Assembly: GCF_900099835.1 (NCBI RefSeq)
Contig: NZ_FNKP01000004.1
Location: forward strand, 248,001 to 312,000
DNA: 64,000 nt
Reading direction: 5' to 3'
Source of the DNA: Paraburkholderia fungorum
GTDB taxonomy: Bacteria; Pseudomonadota; Gammaproteobacteria; Burkholderiales; Burkholderiaceae
Positions 43,018 through 52,197 of this stretch are shown here, piece after piece. How positions within the stretch are numbered: position 1 is the stretch's first letter; every line of letters begins with the position of its first letter. Made by a program: the position numbers and the translations under genes. The notes beneath the pieces were generated by a model, which was not told where the DNA came from, searched no databases, and saw only the letters and a list, made by a program, of their open reading frames with translations.

Positions 43018-45473
43018 AGAAGAAGCTTGTTGCACGCTCGGTCCAGGAGATCGCACCGTGGGCGACGATGGTGACCCCGGAGCTTGTCCTCGACAAGGAC
43101 GGATCGTTGCTGACCGTGTTCACGTTCGGCGGGATCGACGCCGACAGCCCGAACACCGCGGATATCTCGGCCGCGCGCGACAACCTCGACCGCGCATGCA
43201 AGAACTTCGACCATCGTGTGACGGCATGGTGGCGTCTTTCGCATCGACGGGTGAAGGGCGAGATCGACGGTACGTTCGCGGCCGACATCGACGAGCGGAT
43301 TGACGCGATCAACCGCCAGCACGTGAGCAGCGGCAAGTATTTTCGCAACACCCATTCGCTCGCGCTCGCCTACACGCCGGAGACCGGCGTGAACAAGATT
43401 TTCGAGAAGATCGCCTATCACATGACGGTCGGCGGCAAATCGATGTTTTCAGCGATGGTGGAAGCGGCGAAAGATTCCATCCTTGCCCGCAGTGCGTTTG
43501 TCTTCGACATTGAACGTCTGACCACCGACATCAAGCGGTTCGAGTCGGTGATTGATGCCTTCAAGGGAAGCGTCAGTCGCCTGCGGATGAACCGCCTCTT
43601 TCTCCAGAATACGCTCGGATTCCTGCATCAGACGGCGAACCCATCAGTTCCACCGCGGCGCGTGCGCTACCCCGTCACGATGCTGGACTCGCACCTGACG
43701 GAGAGCGAGATCACCATCGGTGCTGACACGCTGATGTTCGATTCCGCGTACGGCAAGCGCTACGCGAAGATCGTCGCCGTGAAGGAATGGATGGGTTTCC
43801 AGGAAGCCGCGCTCGATATCCTCGCGGAGGTGGACGCCGAGCTGGACGTCTGCGTGATGTTCCGATTCCTGAATACGGCGAAGGCGACCGGCTACATCGA
43901 CAAGATCCGGAAGTTCTATAAGGTCGCAGCGTTCAATCCCTGGTCGATCCTGAAAGCGTACTTTTCGAAGGAAGAGCAGAAGAACGACAAGGGGCGCGAG
44001 CGGTTGGCGGACGAAGCGGAGGATGCGCTCGCGAAGCTCACGGCCGAGGGGGCGCAATACGGATTCGCGAACGTCTCGGTGCTGATTTACGGCGACACGC
44101 CGCAGGAGTGCGAGGACGCGACACGCGAAGTGATCGGCAAGATCGGGGGCGCCGGCTTCGGCGTTGTGATTGAGCGCGACAATCTGTTCGCCGCGTGGTC
44201 GTCGACGTTACCGGGTCGCTGGGACCAGCAACGGCGGCTGCAGTTCGTTGAAACCGCTGCCGCATCCGACATCGCGCCGGTGCGCAGCGTCGCGGAGGGC
44301 AGCACGGTCAATGCATGGTTGACCCAGCAGTCGGGGCAGCAGACCGGGCCGCTCACGATGCTGCCTACGCGCCACAGAACCCTGCAGCGCGTGAACCTGC
44401 ACCGGCCAGGGGGCGCTTCGCACCTGCTCGTGCTGGGGCCGATCGGCATGGGCAAGTCGATCATGCTGAATTTCCTGATGTCGCAAACGGGTCGCCACGG
44501 CGCGCGCCGCGTCCGCTTCGACAAGGACCGCTCGACGCGGATTCCGACGGTGCTTGCCGGTGGCCGCTTTATCGATGCGACGGGCAGGTTTGAAGCCGCG
44601 ACGTCGGTCAATCCGTTGTCGCTCCTTTATGACGAAAAGCACTACCCGTACGTGGCCGAATGGGTGCAGATGGCAATCGAGGACGACCAGTTCCGATGCA
44701 CCAAGCCGCAGGAGCGGATCATCTTTGACGCGGTGACGACCTTGGGCGACGGCTATCCGCCGGAGCGCTGGACGCTGTCATACCTGAACACGTTGCTGCC
44801 CGACGAACTGCGTGAGCGCCTGGCAGTCTGGACACAGGGCGAGAAAAACGGCCGGTTCTTCGATCACGCCGAAGACGCGTTCGCGCTGTCGGACGACATT
44901 TCGATTGAGATGGGCGACCTGTTCCAGAACTTCCCGCTCGCTGCCGCGCTGTTCATGGACTATGCGTTCTACCGGATCGCCCAGTGGCTCGACGGCAAGC
45001 GCTATACGGTCATCGAGGTAGAGGAGGCGGGGTTCTTCTTCCAGAACGAGCGGTTCTACAAGCGTCTGGAGATATGGGCAGTCACCATCCGCAAGCTTAA
45101 CGCGACGCTGATGATGGCGACGCAGTCGCTCGCACAGGTCGCACGGATCGCTGACTTCGAGGTGCTGAAGGAGAACATCCCAAACATCATCTACCTGCCG
45201 AATCCCGATGCAAAAAACAACCTGCATCTCTATCGCGACAAGTTCGGCCTGACGCTCGACCAGATCACTATGATCGCCGAAGCGGTGCCCAACCGGGACT
45301 ATCTGTGGGTCACGCCCGACCAGACCCGGATGCTGCAGGCGAGCTTCCCGAAAGAAACGCTGGCTGCGCTGCGCTCGGACGGCCGGGCGCAGGCGGTTCT
45401 CGACAGGCACTACGCGTCAGGCGCGCCGGACTGGCGCGATGCTTACCTGCGCGAAATGATGACCATGGATTGA
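43011..45473 (+). CDS. VirB4/TrbE-type secretion ATPase
   Basis: An 820-residue ATPase, the largest energy component of the transfer apparatus. The N-terminal half is the VirB4 membrane-associated domain (WATMVTPELVLDKDGSLLTVFTFGGID). The C-terminal half is a RecA-like motor with Walker A GPIGMGKS at about 476-483 and Walker B VIEVEEAGFF. MMATQSLAQVARIADFEVLKENIPN is the usual block near the end. Length is normal for the family. The TrbJ gene follows after only 20 bases; in IncP-like operons trbF, trbG, trbH and trbI would stand here. Confidence 0.95.
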   Translation: MLKKKLVARSVQEIAPWATMVTPELVLDKDGSLLTVFTFGGIDADSPNTADISAARDNLDRACKNFDHRVTAWWRLSHRRVKGEIDGTFAADIDERIDAINRQHVSSGKYFRNTHSLALAYTPETGVNKIFEKIAYHMTVGGKSMFSAMVEAAKDSILARSAFVFDIERLTTDIKRFESVIDAFKGSVSRLRMNRLFLQNTLGFLHQTANPSVPPRRVRYPVTMLDSHLTESEITIGADTLMFDSAYGKRYAKIVAVKEWMGFQEAALDILAEVDAELDVCVMFRFLNTAKATGYIDKIRKFYKVAAFNPWSILKAYFSKEEQKNDKGRERLADEAEDALAKLTAEGAQYGFANVSVLIYGDTPQECEDATREVIGKIGGAGFGVVIERDNLFAAWSSTLPGRWDQQRRLQFVETAAASDIAPVRSVAEGSTVNAWLTQQSGQQTGPLTMLPTRHRTLQRVNLHRPGGASHLLVLGPIGMGKSIMLNFLMSQTGRHGARRVRFDKDRSTRIPTVLAGGRFIDATGRFEAATSVNPLSLLYDEKHYPYVAEWVQMAIEDDQFRCTKPQERIIFDAVTTLGDGYPPERWTLSYLNTLLPDELRERLAVWTQGEKNGRFFDHAEDAFALSDDISIEMGDLFQNFPLAAALFMDYAFYRIAQWLDGKRYTVIEVEEAGFFFQNERFYKRLEIWAVTIRKLNATLMMATQSLAQVARIADFEVLKENIPNIIYLPNPDAKNNLHLYRDKFGLTLDQITMIAEAVPNRDYLWVTPDQTRMLQASFPKETLAALRSDGRAQAVLDRHYASGAPDWRDAYLREMMTMD

Positions 45474-45493
45474 TCAGGACAAGGGGATTAGCA

Positions 45494-46228
45494 ATGAAGA
45501 AAGCACTCGTTCGAATTGCGGTGCTGGCCAGTCTTATGTGTGGACTGGTTCAGGGCGCATTCGCGCAACTAACCGTCATCGACCCGGCCAACCTCGCGCA
45601 GAACATCATCACGGCTGGCAAGGCCGTCAAGACGGAGGTCTATCAGGACAGCAATATCGTCTACCAGTACCAGATGATGGCGAATCAATTGCTGCAGGCT
45701 ACGAATCTGAACCCTGCTGCAATGAAGGCGCAGTACGACGAGATCACGGGCGATATCGACAAGTACAAACAGCTCGCGAGCACGATGACGAGTCTGTACG
45801 GGGATCTCGAGAGCGGCAGCCAGTGGATCACGCATGTGCAGACGTTGATCTCGCGTTCGGGCAAGACCAATGCGCAGTGGTTTCAGGATATGGGCACGCT
45901 CTACAACCAGCGCGACCAGCAGGCTACCGCGCTGTTCCAGCTCGGTAACAACGTGATGAAGCACGCGCAGGACCTCGGTACCCGCCGGCAGGCCTTGCAG
46001 TCGCAACTCTCGCTCTCGCCGACGTCACAGGCGACCGCACAGCTGACGACGCACTATCTGGATATCGTATCAAGCCAGATGAATGATCTGCTCCAGCTTA
46101 CGGCCGGCAACCAGCAACGGCAGGCCCAGCAGCAGTCGGCGGCCAACAATGATGACAAAACGCGGGCCGCTGCGGCAAAGACCTTTCTCGATCAGCAGGC
46201 CGCCGAACGCGCGTCTTACGGCTTTTGA
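45494..46228 (+). CDS. TrbJ/VirB5-type pilus tip protein
   Basis: A 244-residue exported protein. The signal peptide is MKKALVRIAVLASLMCGLVQ ending in AFAQ, followed by LTVIDPANLAQNIITAGKAV, the TrbJ family opening. The mature part is a long helical bundle rich in Gln (MMANQLLQATNLNP, QLTAGNQQRQAQQQSAANND). VirB5-type proteins sit at the pilus tip and help contact the recipient. An earlier in-frame start near 45305 lies inside VirB4 and is not used. AGGGGATTAGCA precedes the ATG. Confidence 0.85.
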   Translation: MKKALVRIAVLASLMCGLVQGAFAQLTVIDPANLAQNIITAGKAVKTEVYQDSNIVYQYQMMANQLLQATNLNPAAMKAQYDEITGDIDKYKQLASTMTSLYGDLESGSQWITHVQTLISRSGKTNAQWFQDMGTLYNQRDQQATALFQLGNNVMKHAQDLGTRRQALQSQLSLSPTSQATAQLTTHYLDIVSSQMNDLLQLTAGNQQRQAQQQSAANNDDKTRAAAAKTFLDQQAAERASYGF

Positions 46229-46244
46229 GCGCTGGAAATCGATC

Positions 46245-47294
46245 ATGCTCCGACTGTTTCGTGCCTTGATTGCGGCCGTACTTGTGCCGCTCACGCTGAC
46301 GCTTGCCATACCGTCGTCGGCCTTTGCTGACGATGTAACCGTGCTGCCGGATGGCACCGTCGTGCCGTCGACCAGCTCCTCAACATCGACCACCGCGGCA
46401 ACAGCGGGCGATCTGACCAAGGCCGGCGAAATCGCGAAGGGCAACCAGAACGCGACGACGGCGATTACGGGCATCTTCAGTTCGGTTATCACCTCGGCCG
46501 TGACGGTGGCTACCCTGATCAAGCCGCAGGCTGACAAGTTCGCAAGTGGCCTCGCCGTTATTACGGTGGTCCTTGCGTTCGTCCGGTACGCCGCGACCCG
46601 GGACCCCATCATGGCCTGGGTGGTCGTGTTCGAAGAACTGGGCATTCTCGGCATTTTCGCCGCCCTCTACGTCGGATTTGCGTCGTGGGCGCCGGGCTTC
46701 TATCAGTGGTTCCTCGGGATGGCCAACACGATCAGCGGCTCGGACATGACCAGTGCGCTGAGCATTATGGGCAGTGCCGCAGGTCAGCTCTTCGACGGAT
46801 TCATGGCCGCCCTAAAAACGGCCAGCTGGACCCAATATATTGCCGTGGCATTCGCGATCGGACCACTGGTGATGGCATGGGCCGTTCTTTCTGTGACCTC
46901 AATTGTGTTCATCTTTTACACGAATCTCGGGCAGCTACAGATGGCGGTCGGGACGGTCATGGGACAGATCGCGTTCGCGTTGGGATTCTCGTCCTTCACC
47001 CGCGGCTACTTCAAGACATGGCTGGATTTCATGATCAGCGCGGGCATGTACACGGTGGTGGCGGCGATCCTGATGCGGCTTGTCACCCAGTCGCTGGTCA
47101 GCGCAATCCAGGCGGCAGTCACGAAGGGATTGTCGACGCCAGGCGCCGCGTCCTACGTGCTTGACATGGCGCTTTTCGCGTTTCTCGTGTCGTTTGAGAT
47201 TCCCAAGATGGCGGGCATGTTCGGCGGTGGCGCTGGCGTGAGCGGCTCGATTGTCAGCAAGATCAGCAAGGCCGCAACGGGAGGCATCGTTTGA
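46245..47294 (+). CDS. TrbL/VirB6-type inner-membrane channel protein
   Basis: A 349-residue protein with a signal-like N-terminus (MLRLFRALIAAVLVPLTLTLAIPSSAFA), a Thr/Ser-rich spacer and about six membrane helices from residue 85 on. These include FASGLAVITVVLAFVRYAA, EELGILGIFAALYVGFASW, YIAVAFAIGPLVMAWAVLSVTSIVFIFY and VLDMALFAFLVSFEIPKMAGMFGGG. The helix pattern and position after TrbJ fit TrbL/VirB6, the polytopic core of the transfer channel. The chosen start at 46245 lacks a clear ribosome site but follows the TrbJ stop closely. Confidence 0.87.
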   Translation: MLRLFRALIAAVLVPLTLTLAIPSSAFADDVTVLPDGTVVPSTSSSTSTTAATAGDLTKAGEIAKGNQNATTAITGIFSSVITSAVTVATLIKPQADKFASGLAVITVVLAFVRYAATRDPIMAWVVVFEELGILGIFAALYVGFASWAPGFYQWFLGMANTISGSDMTSALSIMGSAAGQLFDGFMAALKTASWTQYIAVAFAIGPLVMAWAVLSVTSIVFIFYTNLGQLQMAVGTVMGQIAFALGFSSFTRGYFKTWLDFMISAGMYTVVAAILMRLVTQSLVSAIQAAVTKGLSTPGAASYVLDMALFAFLVSFEIPKMAGMFGGGAGVSGSIVSKISKAATGGIV

Positions 47295-48685
47295 CCGCTC
47301 TCCATTCTCCAGTTGATGCGCAGAAGCTGCTTGATGATCACCTGCGCCGCGTGGATCTGATCGCACAATGCGCCAATGAGGCGAGCCGGGGAGAGTTCGA
47401 ACGCAAGTGGCTGAGCATCCTGACGCGTTGCGCCGACTGGTTCACATCGATGCCGCTGAACCCGGACATCTACCGCGAGCCGGGTGGTGCTTTCCGGTGT
47501 ACGGTCGAAACCGCGTTCTACGCAATGCGGCTCGCAGGCGGCCAGAAGTTCGGCACGAATCTGCCATCTGAAAAGCGCCGCCGCATCGAACCGCAGTACA
47601 ACTATGCGGTATTTCTCGCGGCAGTGTGTTCGCGTCTGGACGAGCCGTACAGGCACTTCGAGATCGTGCGGGAGACTGACCGCACTGCGTGGAACCCGTC
47701 AGTGAACGGCGCGGCGGGACCGTGGATGACAGGCGGCCCGTACCGTGTGGTTCGCCGCACTGCGCCTCTGCCTGTCGAACGCATGCGCACCGGCATGCTC
47801 GCGCAGATGCTTATCGGCCCCGAGCTGCTCACCGGTCTCGACGCGGAAGTGCTATCGGAGCTCTTTGGGGCGATCAATCCGAACATGAAACCGCTCGAAG
47901 CGGAGAGCCTGTTGCACAAGGTCATCCGGCAAGCCGTAGCGACAGCCGTCGAATTCGACCGGAAGGCGCAGCGTGCAGTCTTCGAGCCGGTGCAATTCGC
48001 GGTGCCGTCTGCCGTCCATGTGGCAGCGGAACTTCAACCCGTCACCGACACCGTTCCAGCGCCAGCGGCACCGGCGCCAACACCGGCTACAGAAACGGCA
48101 CCAACGACGGAAGTGCAGGCGCCCGCAAGCGCTTCGTCGCAGGCCGGGACAGAAGATGCAACGGATCTTCGTGCCGATCCCGGGCCGCCAGCGACTGTTG
48201 CCTCCGTTGGGGCTGCCGTGGACCTGCCGTGCGCGCCGTCGCATGGGGAACCACGGACGTTGATGGAAGCCATCGGTTGTGTGCTGCCTGAGGGAGCTGA
48301 ACAGCGTGGCGAGACACCGGCTGCCGAACGCGAACGGGTCGTGAACCCAATCAATCCGGCGGAGATGCGCCCGTCCATGCCTACTCGCGGTGAGATTCCT
48401 GACCAGGAGACTCCTGCGCATTTCGACGAAGTATTGAAAGGCACGCCGAACATGATCCGCGAACTCTTCAGGGCGTTGCGCGAGGACGTCGCGTCGGGCG
48501 CGGCGAAGGTTGCCTGGAATGAGAAGGGCCTCGTCATTCCAAAGCGTCTTATCGGCAGCTACGGCGTCGCGAGCGACACGCTCGTCGAACACCTGCGCAA
48601 GCGCAGCCTGCTCGTTGGAAACGAGGGGGGTGAGATAACCCTCGGGCCGCGCGCTGGCCAACTCATTCTGGGGCAACCTTCATGA
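47291..48685 (+). CDS. TraI_2-type (MobH-like) protein with altered HD residues
   Basis: A 464-residue protein with the two-part form of MobH-type TraI. The N-terminal TraI_2 region is at about residues 25-200, followed by a low-complexity Ala/Pro/Thr linker (about 255-330) and a C-terminal winged domain (IRELFRALREDVASGAAKVAWNEKGLVIPKRL). Where active members have a metal-binding His in G-G-L-L-x-H-x-L-E-V, this one reads GGAFRCTVETAFYAMRLA. Where they have H-D it reads AAVCSRLDEPYRHFEI. Both changes would abolish HD-type metal binding. It starts with TTG, overlapping the TrbL stop, after GGGAGG. It may serve as an adaptor of the coupling protein rather than the DNA-nicking relaxase. Confidence 0.75.
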   Translation: MTALHSPVDAQKLLDDHLRRVDLIAQCANEASRGEFERKWLSILTRCADWFTSMPLNPDIYREPGGAFRCTVETAFYAMRLAGGQKFGTNLPSEKRRRIEPQYNYAVFLAAVCSRLDEPYRHFEIVRETDRTAWNPSVNGAAGPWMTGGPYRVVRRTAPLPVERMRTGMLAQMLIGPELLTGLDAEVLSELFGAINPNMKPLEAESLLHKVIRQAVATAVEFDRKAQRAVFEPVQFAVPSAVHVAAELQPVTDTVPAPAAPAPTPATETAPTTEVQAPASASSQAGTEDATDLRADPGPPATVASVGAAVDLPCAPSHGEPRTLMEAIGCVLPEGAEQRGETPAAERERVVNPINPAEMRPSMPTRGEIPDQETPAHFDEVLKGTPNMIRELFRALREDVASGAAKVAWNEKGLVIPKRLIGSYGVASDTLVEHLRKRSLLVGNEGGEITLGPRAGQLILGQPS

Positions 48686-50553
48686 TCAGCTATATCAATC
48701 ACTTCCGGCCAATCTACGAGATCCGGTCGGCAGCGTTCTGGATCCTTGCGATTTTCCTGATCCCGTTGTCGGGCATGCCGTACGGTTGGCTGTTCGTGCT
48801 GTTCGCGCTGCTCGTCGTTGTGGTGCGTTCATTCCAGATATGGAAGGCGCTGAAATTCCGCATGGCCATCTCCACCAAATGGCTGACGACCTTGCAGGTT
48901 CCAAAGCTGCTGGAAATCCAGGCGCGGATGCGTCGCGAGGTCAACTCAATGTACCTGGGGATCGGGTACGAGTGGACGCAGAAGCACTGCCAGATTGCAC
49001 ACGACATTCTGCGCATGCCGGCGACCGACATCCCGGGATTGCCGCGCTGGCTCGGGAAGTCGGAAACCGGGCGCAAGTTCGAGGAGATGATTGAATCTCT
49101 CTTTGCACCGAAAGACAGTATCCGTGACCGGATGCCTCAAGGCTCCTCGTGGATCCACGGTATGGAACCGAAGAAGGGTCTGGTGCCGTTCCACTACAAG
49201 GCAATGGGTGGACACACCGCCGTGGGCGGCACGACTGGTTCAGGCAAGACCCGGACCTACGAGGTGATATCGACTCAGGTGATCCATACGCCGTCTGACG
49301 TGCTGCTCTGCATCGATCCGAAAAACGACGCGGACTGGCGAAAGCGGGTCGAGACAGAATGCAGGCGCACCGGCCGGAAATTCCTGTACTTCAATCAGGC
49401 AAAGCCTTCCGAGTCGATCCGTCTGAACCCGATCGAAAACTGGTCCCAGCCCTCGGAAATTCCCAGCCGTATCGCGCAACTGATGGACGAAGGTCCGTTC
49501 CGCGACTTCGCGTTCCTCTTTATCGATCGCGCGGTCAAAGGGGAGTTGTACATCGGCGACAAGCCGAACCTGCGCTCCATCCTCAAATACGCGCAATCGG
49601 GCATTACGACGCTGCTCGAGAAGAGCCTGAAACGCTTTTTCCGCGAGAGCGGCCTTTCCGACTGGGAAAGCCTTGTCGCGGCCGACACGGTCAAGATGGC
49701 CAACAAGCCGGGCGTGTCGATCGTCGACGGCATGGTGGCGCTCTATAACGCACGCTTCGTCGCGCTCGACAAAGGGCACGAGACGCTGGACGGCCTGGTC
49801 GCCACGCACACGCACGACAAGGAGCACTACATGCGGATCATCGCATCCGCATTGCCGCTGCTGCAGATGCTGGCCACCGGCGAGACCGGTCTGATGCTAG
49901 CGCCGAAAGCCGACGACTTCGAGGACGAACGCGAGATCTGGGACATCGACAAGATCATCAGGCAGAAGGCCGTGCTGTATATGGGCCTCGATTCGCTGTC
50001 GAACAACATCGTGCAGAAAGCGATCGCGTCGATGATCCTGGCGGACGTGGCTGCGGTGTGCGGATCGATCTACAACTTCTACGACTCGCCACCAGAGGTC
50101 GTGCTGATCATCGACGAGGTAGGCGAGGCAATCAACGAGCAGGTGATTCAGGTGCTGAACAAGGGCCGCGGCGCGGGCTTCAAGGCGTTCGTTGCCTTCC
50201 AGGCCCGGGCTGACCTCGAAGCACGCCTCGGAAACACCGCGAAAATGCTGCAGGTTTTGGGCAACCTGAATAACCAGATCATCTTACGATTGGAAGACAC
50301 CGACACGGCGCAGTGGTTCTCCGACAAGGTAGGCGAAACCGCGATCCGCAACCTCGTAATGACGGGCAGTACCAGCACGGGAAGCGAGGCGCACGTCGGT
50401 GAATTTACCGGTTCAGTTTCACGTTCGCTTCAGTTGGAAAAGGCTCCTCTGATTCCTACCCGCCTGATTCACAGCCTGCCGAACCTGCAGTACTTCATGC
50501 GGATCTCGGGCGCGGCCGTGTATCAGGGCCGTATTCCAATCCTTCAGGGATGA
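48682..50553 (+). CDS. TraD/VirD4-type coupling protein
   Basis: A 623-residue ATPase that links the DNA-protein substrate to the channel. There are two membrane helices at the N-terminus (IRSAAFWILAIFLIPLSG and YGWLFVLFALLVVVVRSF). The motor domain has Walker A GGTTGSGKT at about 182-190, Walker B VVLIIDEVGEA near 475, and KGRGAGFKAFVAFQARADLEARLG as the coupling-protein loop. This is the form of SXT/ICE TraD proteins. It overlaps the upstream TraI_2 gene by four bases (ATGA), so the two are probably partners. Confidence 0.93.
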   Translation: MISYINHFRPIYEIRSAAFWILAIFLIPLSGMPYGWLFVLFALLVVVVRSFQIWKALKFRMAISTKWLTTLQVPKLLEIQARMRREVNSMYLGIGYEWTQKHCQIAHDILRMPATDIPGLPRWLGKSETGRKFEEMIESLFAPKDSIRDRMPQGSSWIHGMEPKKGLVPFHYKAMGGHTAVGGTTGSGKTRTYEVISTQVIHTPSDVLLCIDPKNDADWRKRVETECRRTGRKFLYFNQAKPSESIRLNPIENWSQPSEIPSRIAQLMDEGPFRDFAFLFIDRAVKGELYIGDKPNLRSILKYAQSGITTLLEKSLKRFFRESGLSDWESLVAADTVKMANKPGVSIVDGMVALYNARFVALDKGHETLDGLVATHTHDKEHYMRIIASALPLLQMLATGETGLMLAPKADDFEDEREIWDIDKIIRQKAVLYMGLDSLSNNIVQKAIASMILADVAAVCGSIYNFYDSPPEVVLIIDEVGEAINEQVIQVLNKGRGAGFKAFVAFQARADLEARLGNTAKMLQVLGNLNNQIILRLEDTDTAQWFSDKVGETAIRNLVMTGSTSTGSEAHVGEFTGSVSRSLQLEKAPLIPTRLIHSLPNLQYFMRISGAAVYQGRIPILQG

Positions 50554-51083
50554 AAAACCAACGCATGTCCGCCGTATTCAAAAAAATCATCCGCGACTAC
50601 AAACTGTCTTCCCGCCTGATTCCGGTCTTCACGCTGGCACCGGAGCTCGAACTTGCCTGCGCGAGGGTGGCAGACTTTATAGGGGACAAGTTCATCGGCC
50701 ACGCAGAGCCGCTCGTCAAGGAGATGCTCGACAGTGGCCTGTCTGCTCACAAGCGCACCCGAAAGACGGGGGAACCGCACATTGCGTTCATGCAGGGACT
50801 GTTCCAGCACGCGCACCTGCTGTACGCCCGTCGTTATGTCGCCCGCGATGGCGAGCGGTATCACGTGTGGTCCCCGATGTATGAGCCCGTTCCGGTCTTC
50901 GAAGCGCGACACGACGGTCTCGAAACCGCCATGGTCGACGAGCGTTGTCCGGAGAGCATTACGCAGCGATCAGCCGCGTTCCAGCTCGCGGCCCGGGCAC
51001 TGACCGGCGAGAACTTCCGACTCTATTTCGAGGACTACGATGTCGCTCACGCGTTTTCTGATAGCGAAGCTGGCGAGAGTTGA
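50550..51083 (+). CDS. Conjugation-operon protein of unknown function (177 aa)
   Basis: Overlaps the TraD stop (ATGA). The sequence is soluble and mixed: MKNQRMSAVFKKIIRDYKLSS, then TKTGEPHIAFMQGLFQHAHLLYA-like His-rich helix (HIAFMQGLFQHAHLLYARRY), VWSPMYEPVPVFEARHDGLE and ENFRLYFEDYDVAHAF. The family was not identified by name. Its place between TraD and the DUF4400 gene is typical of ICE-type transfer operons, where such a gene of about this size often follows traD. A role with the coupling protein is likely. Confidence 0.7.
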   Translation: MKNQRMSAVFKKIIRDYKLSSRLIPVFTLAPELELACARVADFIGDKFIGHAEPLVKEMLDSGLSAHKRTRKTGEPHIAFMQGLFQHAHLLYARRYVARDGERYHVWSPMYEPVPVFEARHDGLETAMVDERCPESITQRSAAFQLAARALTGENFRLYFEDYDVAHAFSDSEAGES

Positions 51084-51324
51084 TGAGGACTTCGCGGGGC
51101 GTGCGATATCCACCGCCCATGCCCAGGATGAACTGAACACGTCGCCGCCGCGTGAGTTTGCGCGTGGCGCGGGCGCCATGGCCTATGCGCTGGCGCTCTT
51201 CATCCATCGCAAACCCGTGCATTTCTATGTGGGCCTGACGGGACTCATCATCTTTCCCCTCTACATGCTGGGGCGTATCGCTGCATTCCTCGTTGAGTGG
51301 GGAGTACATCACTATGGCGGGTAG
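51040..51324 (+). CDS. Small membrane protein of the conjugation operon (94 aa)
   Basis: Starts at 51040 within the preceding gene (44-base overlap), after GAGGACTACG. It is basic at the N-terminus (MSLTRFLIAKLARVDEDF), polar in the middle, and has a hydrophobic end (AMAYALALFIHRKPVHFYVGLTGLIIFPLYMLGRIAAFLVEW) forming two closely spaced helices. Unknown family. The long overlap argues for coupled expression with the gene before it. Confidence 0.65.
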   Translation: MSLTRFLIAKLARVDEDFAGRAISTAHAQDELNTSPPREFARGAGAMAYALALFIHRKPVHFYVGLTGLIIFPLYMLGRIAAFLVEWGVHHYGG

Positions 51325-51919
51325 CCGTTTCGTCTCGCACATCAAGTGGTGGTTCTTCTTCGTCCCACTGCTCGCCCTGTTTCTGGTGCCCGCGATTCCT
51401 GACACGTCGCTGTTCGGCATTTCGGCCGAAGAGTCGGACTCGGTCGTCAGCATCGTCGGCGAGCAACGCGCAGCAGACGCGGTTGCCCTCACCAACGAAC
51501 GCTTCCGACGCTGGTTCGTAGAGACGGGACTGGTGCGTGCAACCATTCAGGCCACCGGCCGGGGAGACATCGGCGACAGTGGTGTGTCGGACTTCGCGCA
51601 CAACTGGGTTCACAATTTCTGGCTGGAAATCTACAGGGCGGTGTACCGCGCCACCGTCATGAAGCTCTGGATTCTGGGCACGATGGCATTCTGCCTCGCG
51701 GCGTTTGTGGATGGATCGGTGCGCCGCAAGATCAAGGCATCGGCCGCGGGCTTCGCCAGTCCGCTGTCGTTTCATCTCGCTGGTCACGGCATTCTGATGG
51801 TCTTTGGCCTGACGTTCGCGGTGATGGTCGCTCCCGTTCCACTGTTTGCCCAGGTCTGGGTCGGTGTCGCGGTTGTCCTGGCGGCGCTTCTCTGGAAAGC
51901 CTCTTCGTCCTATCAGTAA
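51314..51919 (+). CDS. DUF4400 family conjugation protein
   Basis: A 201-residue inner-membrane protein. It starts at 51314 (MAGSRFVSHIKWWFFFVPLLALFLVP) after GGGGAG; a TTG 21 bases earlier is less likely. A signal-anchor helix is followed by a periplasmic part (ESDSVVSIVGEQRAADAVALTNERFRRWF) and three further helices (KLWILGTMAFCLAAFV, ILMVFGLTFAVMVAPVPLFA, WVGVAVVLAALLW). This matches DUF4400, which accompanies traD in ICEs of the SXT and GI type. It is the last gene of the operon; no terminator was found before the second palindrome. Confidence 0.82.
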   Translation: MAGSRFVSHIKWWFFFVPLLALFLVPAIPDTSLFGISAEESDSVVSIVGEQRAADAVALTNERFRRWFVETGLVRATIQATGRGDIGDSGVSDFAHNWVHNFWLEIYRAVYRATVMKLWILGTMAFCLAAFVDGSVRRKIKASAAGFASPLSFHLAGHGILMVFGLTFAVMVAPVPLFAQVWVGVAVVLAALLWKASSSYQ

Positions 51920-51935
51920 TCTCCGCAATCCCGGA

Positions 51936-51990
51936 AAGCTCCACTAAAACGACCCTCTTTCCGGGTTAAGCCCGTCAACCGGTTGACGGG
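51936..51990. promoter_or_regulatory. Second control region: partial module plus perfect palindrome
   Basis: GAAAGCTCC and CTTTCCGGGTTAAG are followed by CCCGTCAACCGGTTGACGGG (51971-51990), a perfect 20-base palindrome. The 14 bases before it and the 18-base core match the region before the VirB11 gene. It stands 208 bases before the next plus-strand gene and probably controls it. Confidence 0.75.
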
Positions 51991-52197
51991 ACTTCCCCCC
52001 CGCCCGCGCGCGATGCAGTGCCCCCTTCGATATTTCAGGCCATCACATGGTCCGGCACATCTCTGGCTTCCGTCCGCGGCGTCTGCGAGAGAAAGGCTGT
52101 TGAAATCGCCCATGTTTTGAGGCTCCACGATCCTGCGAGGCCGCAACAATAGGTTGCATGCCGCGCGTGCGCGCGAGCTCTCACCACAGGGACATCC

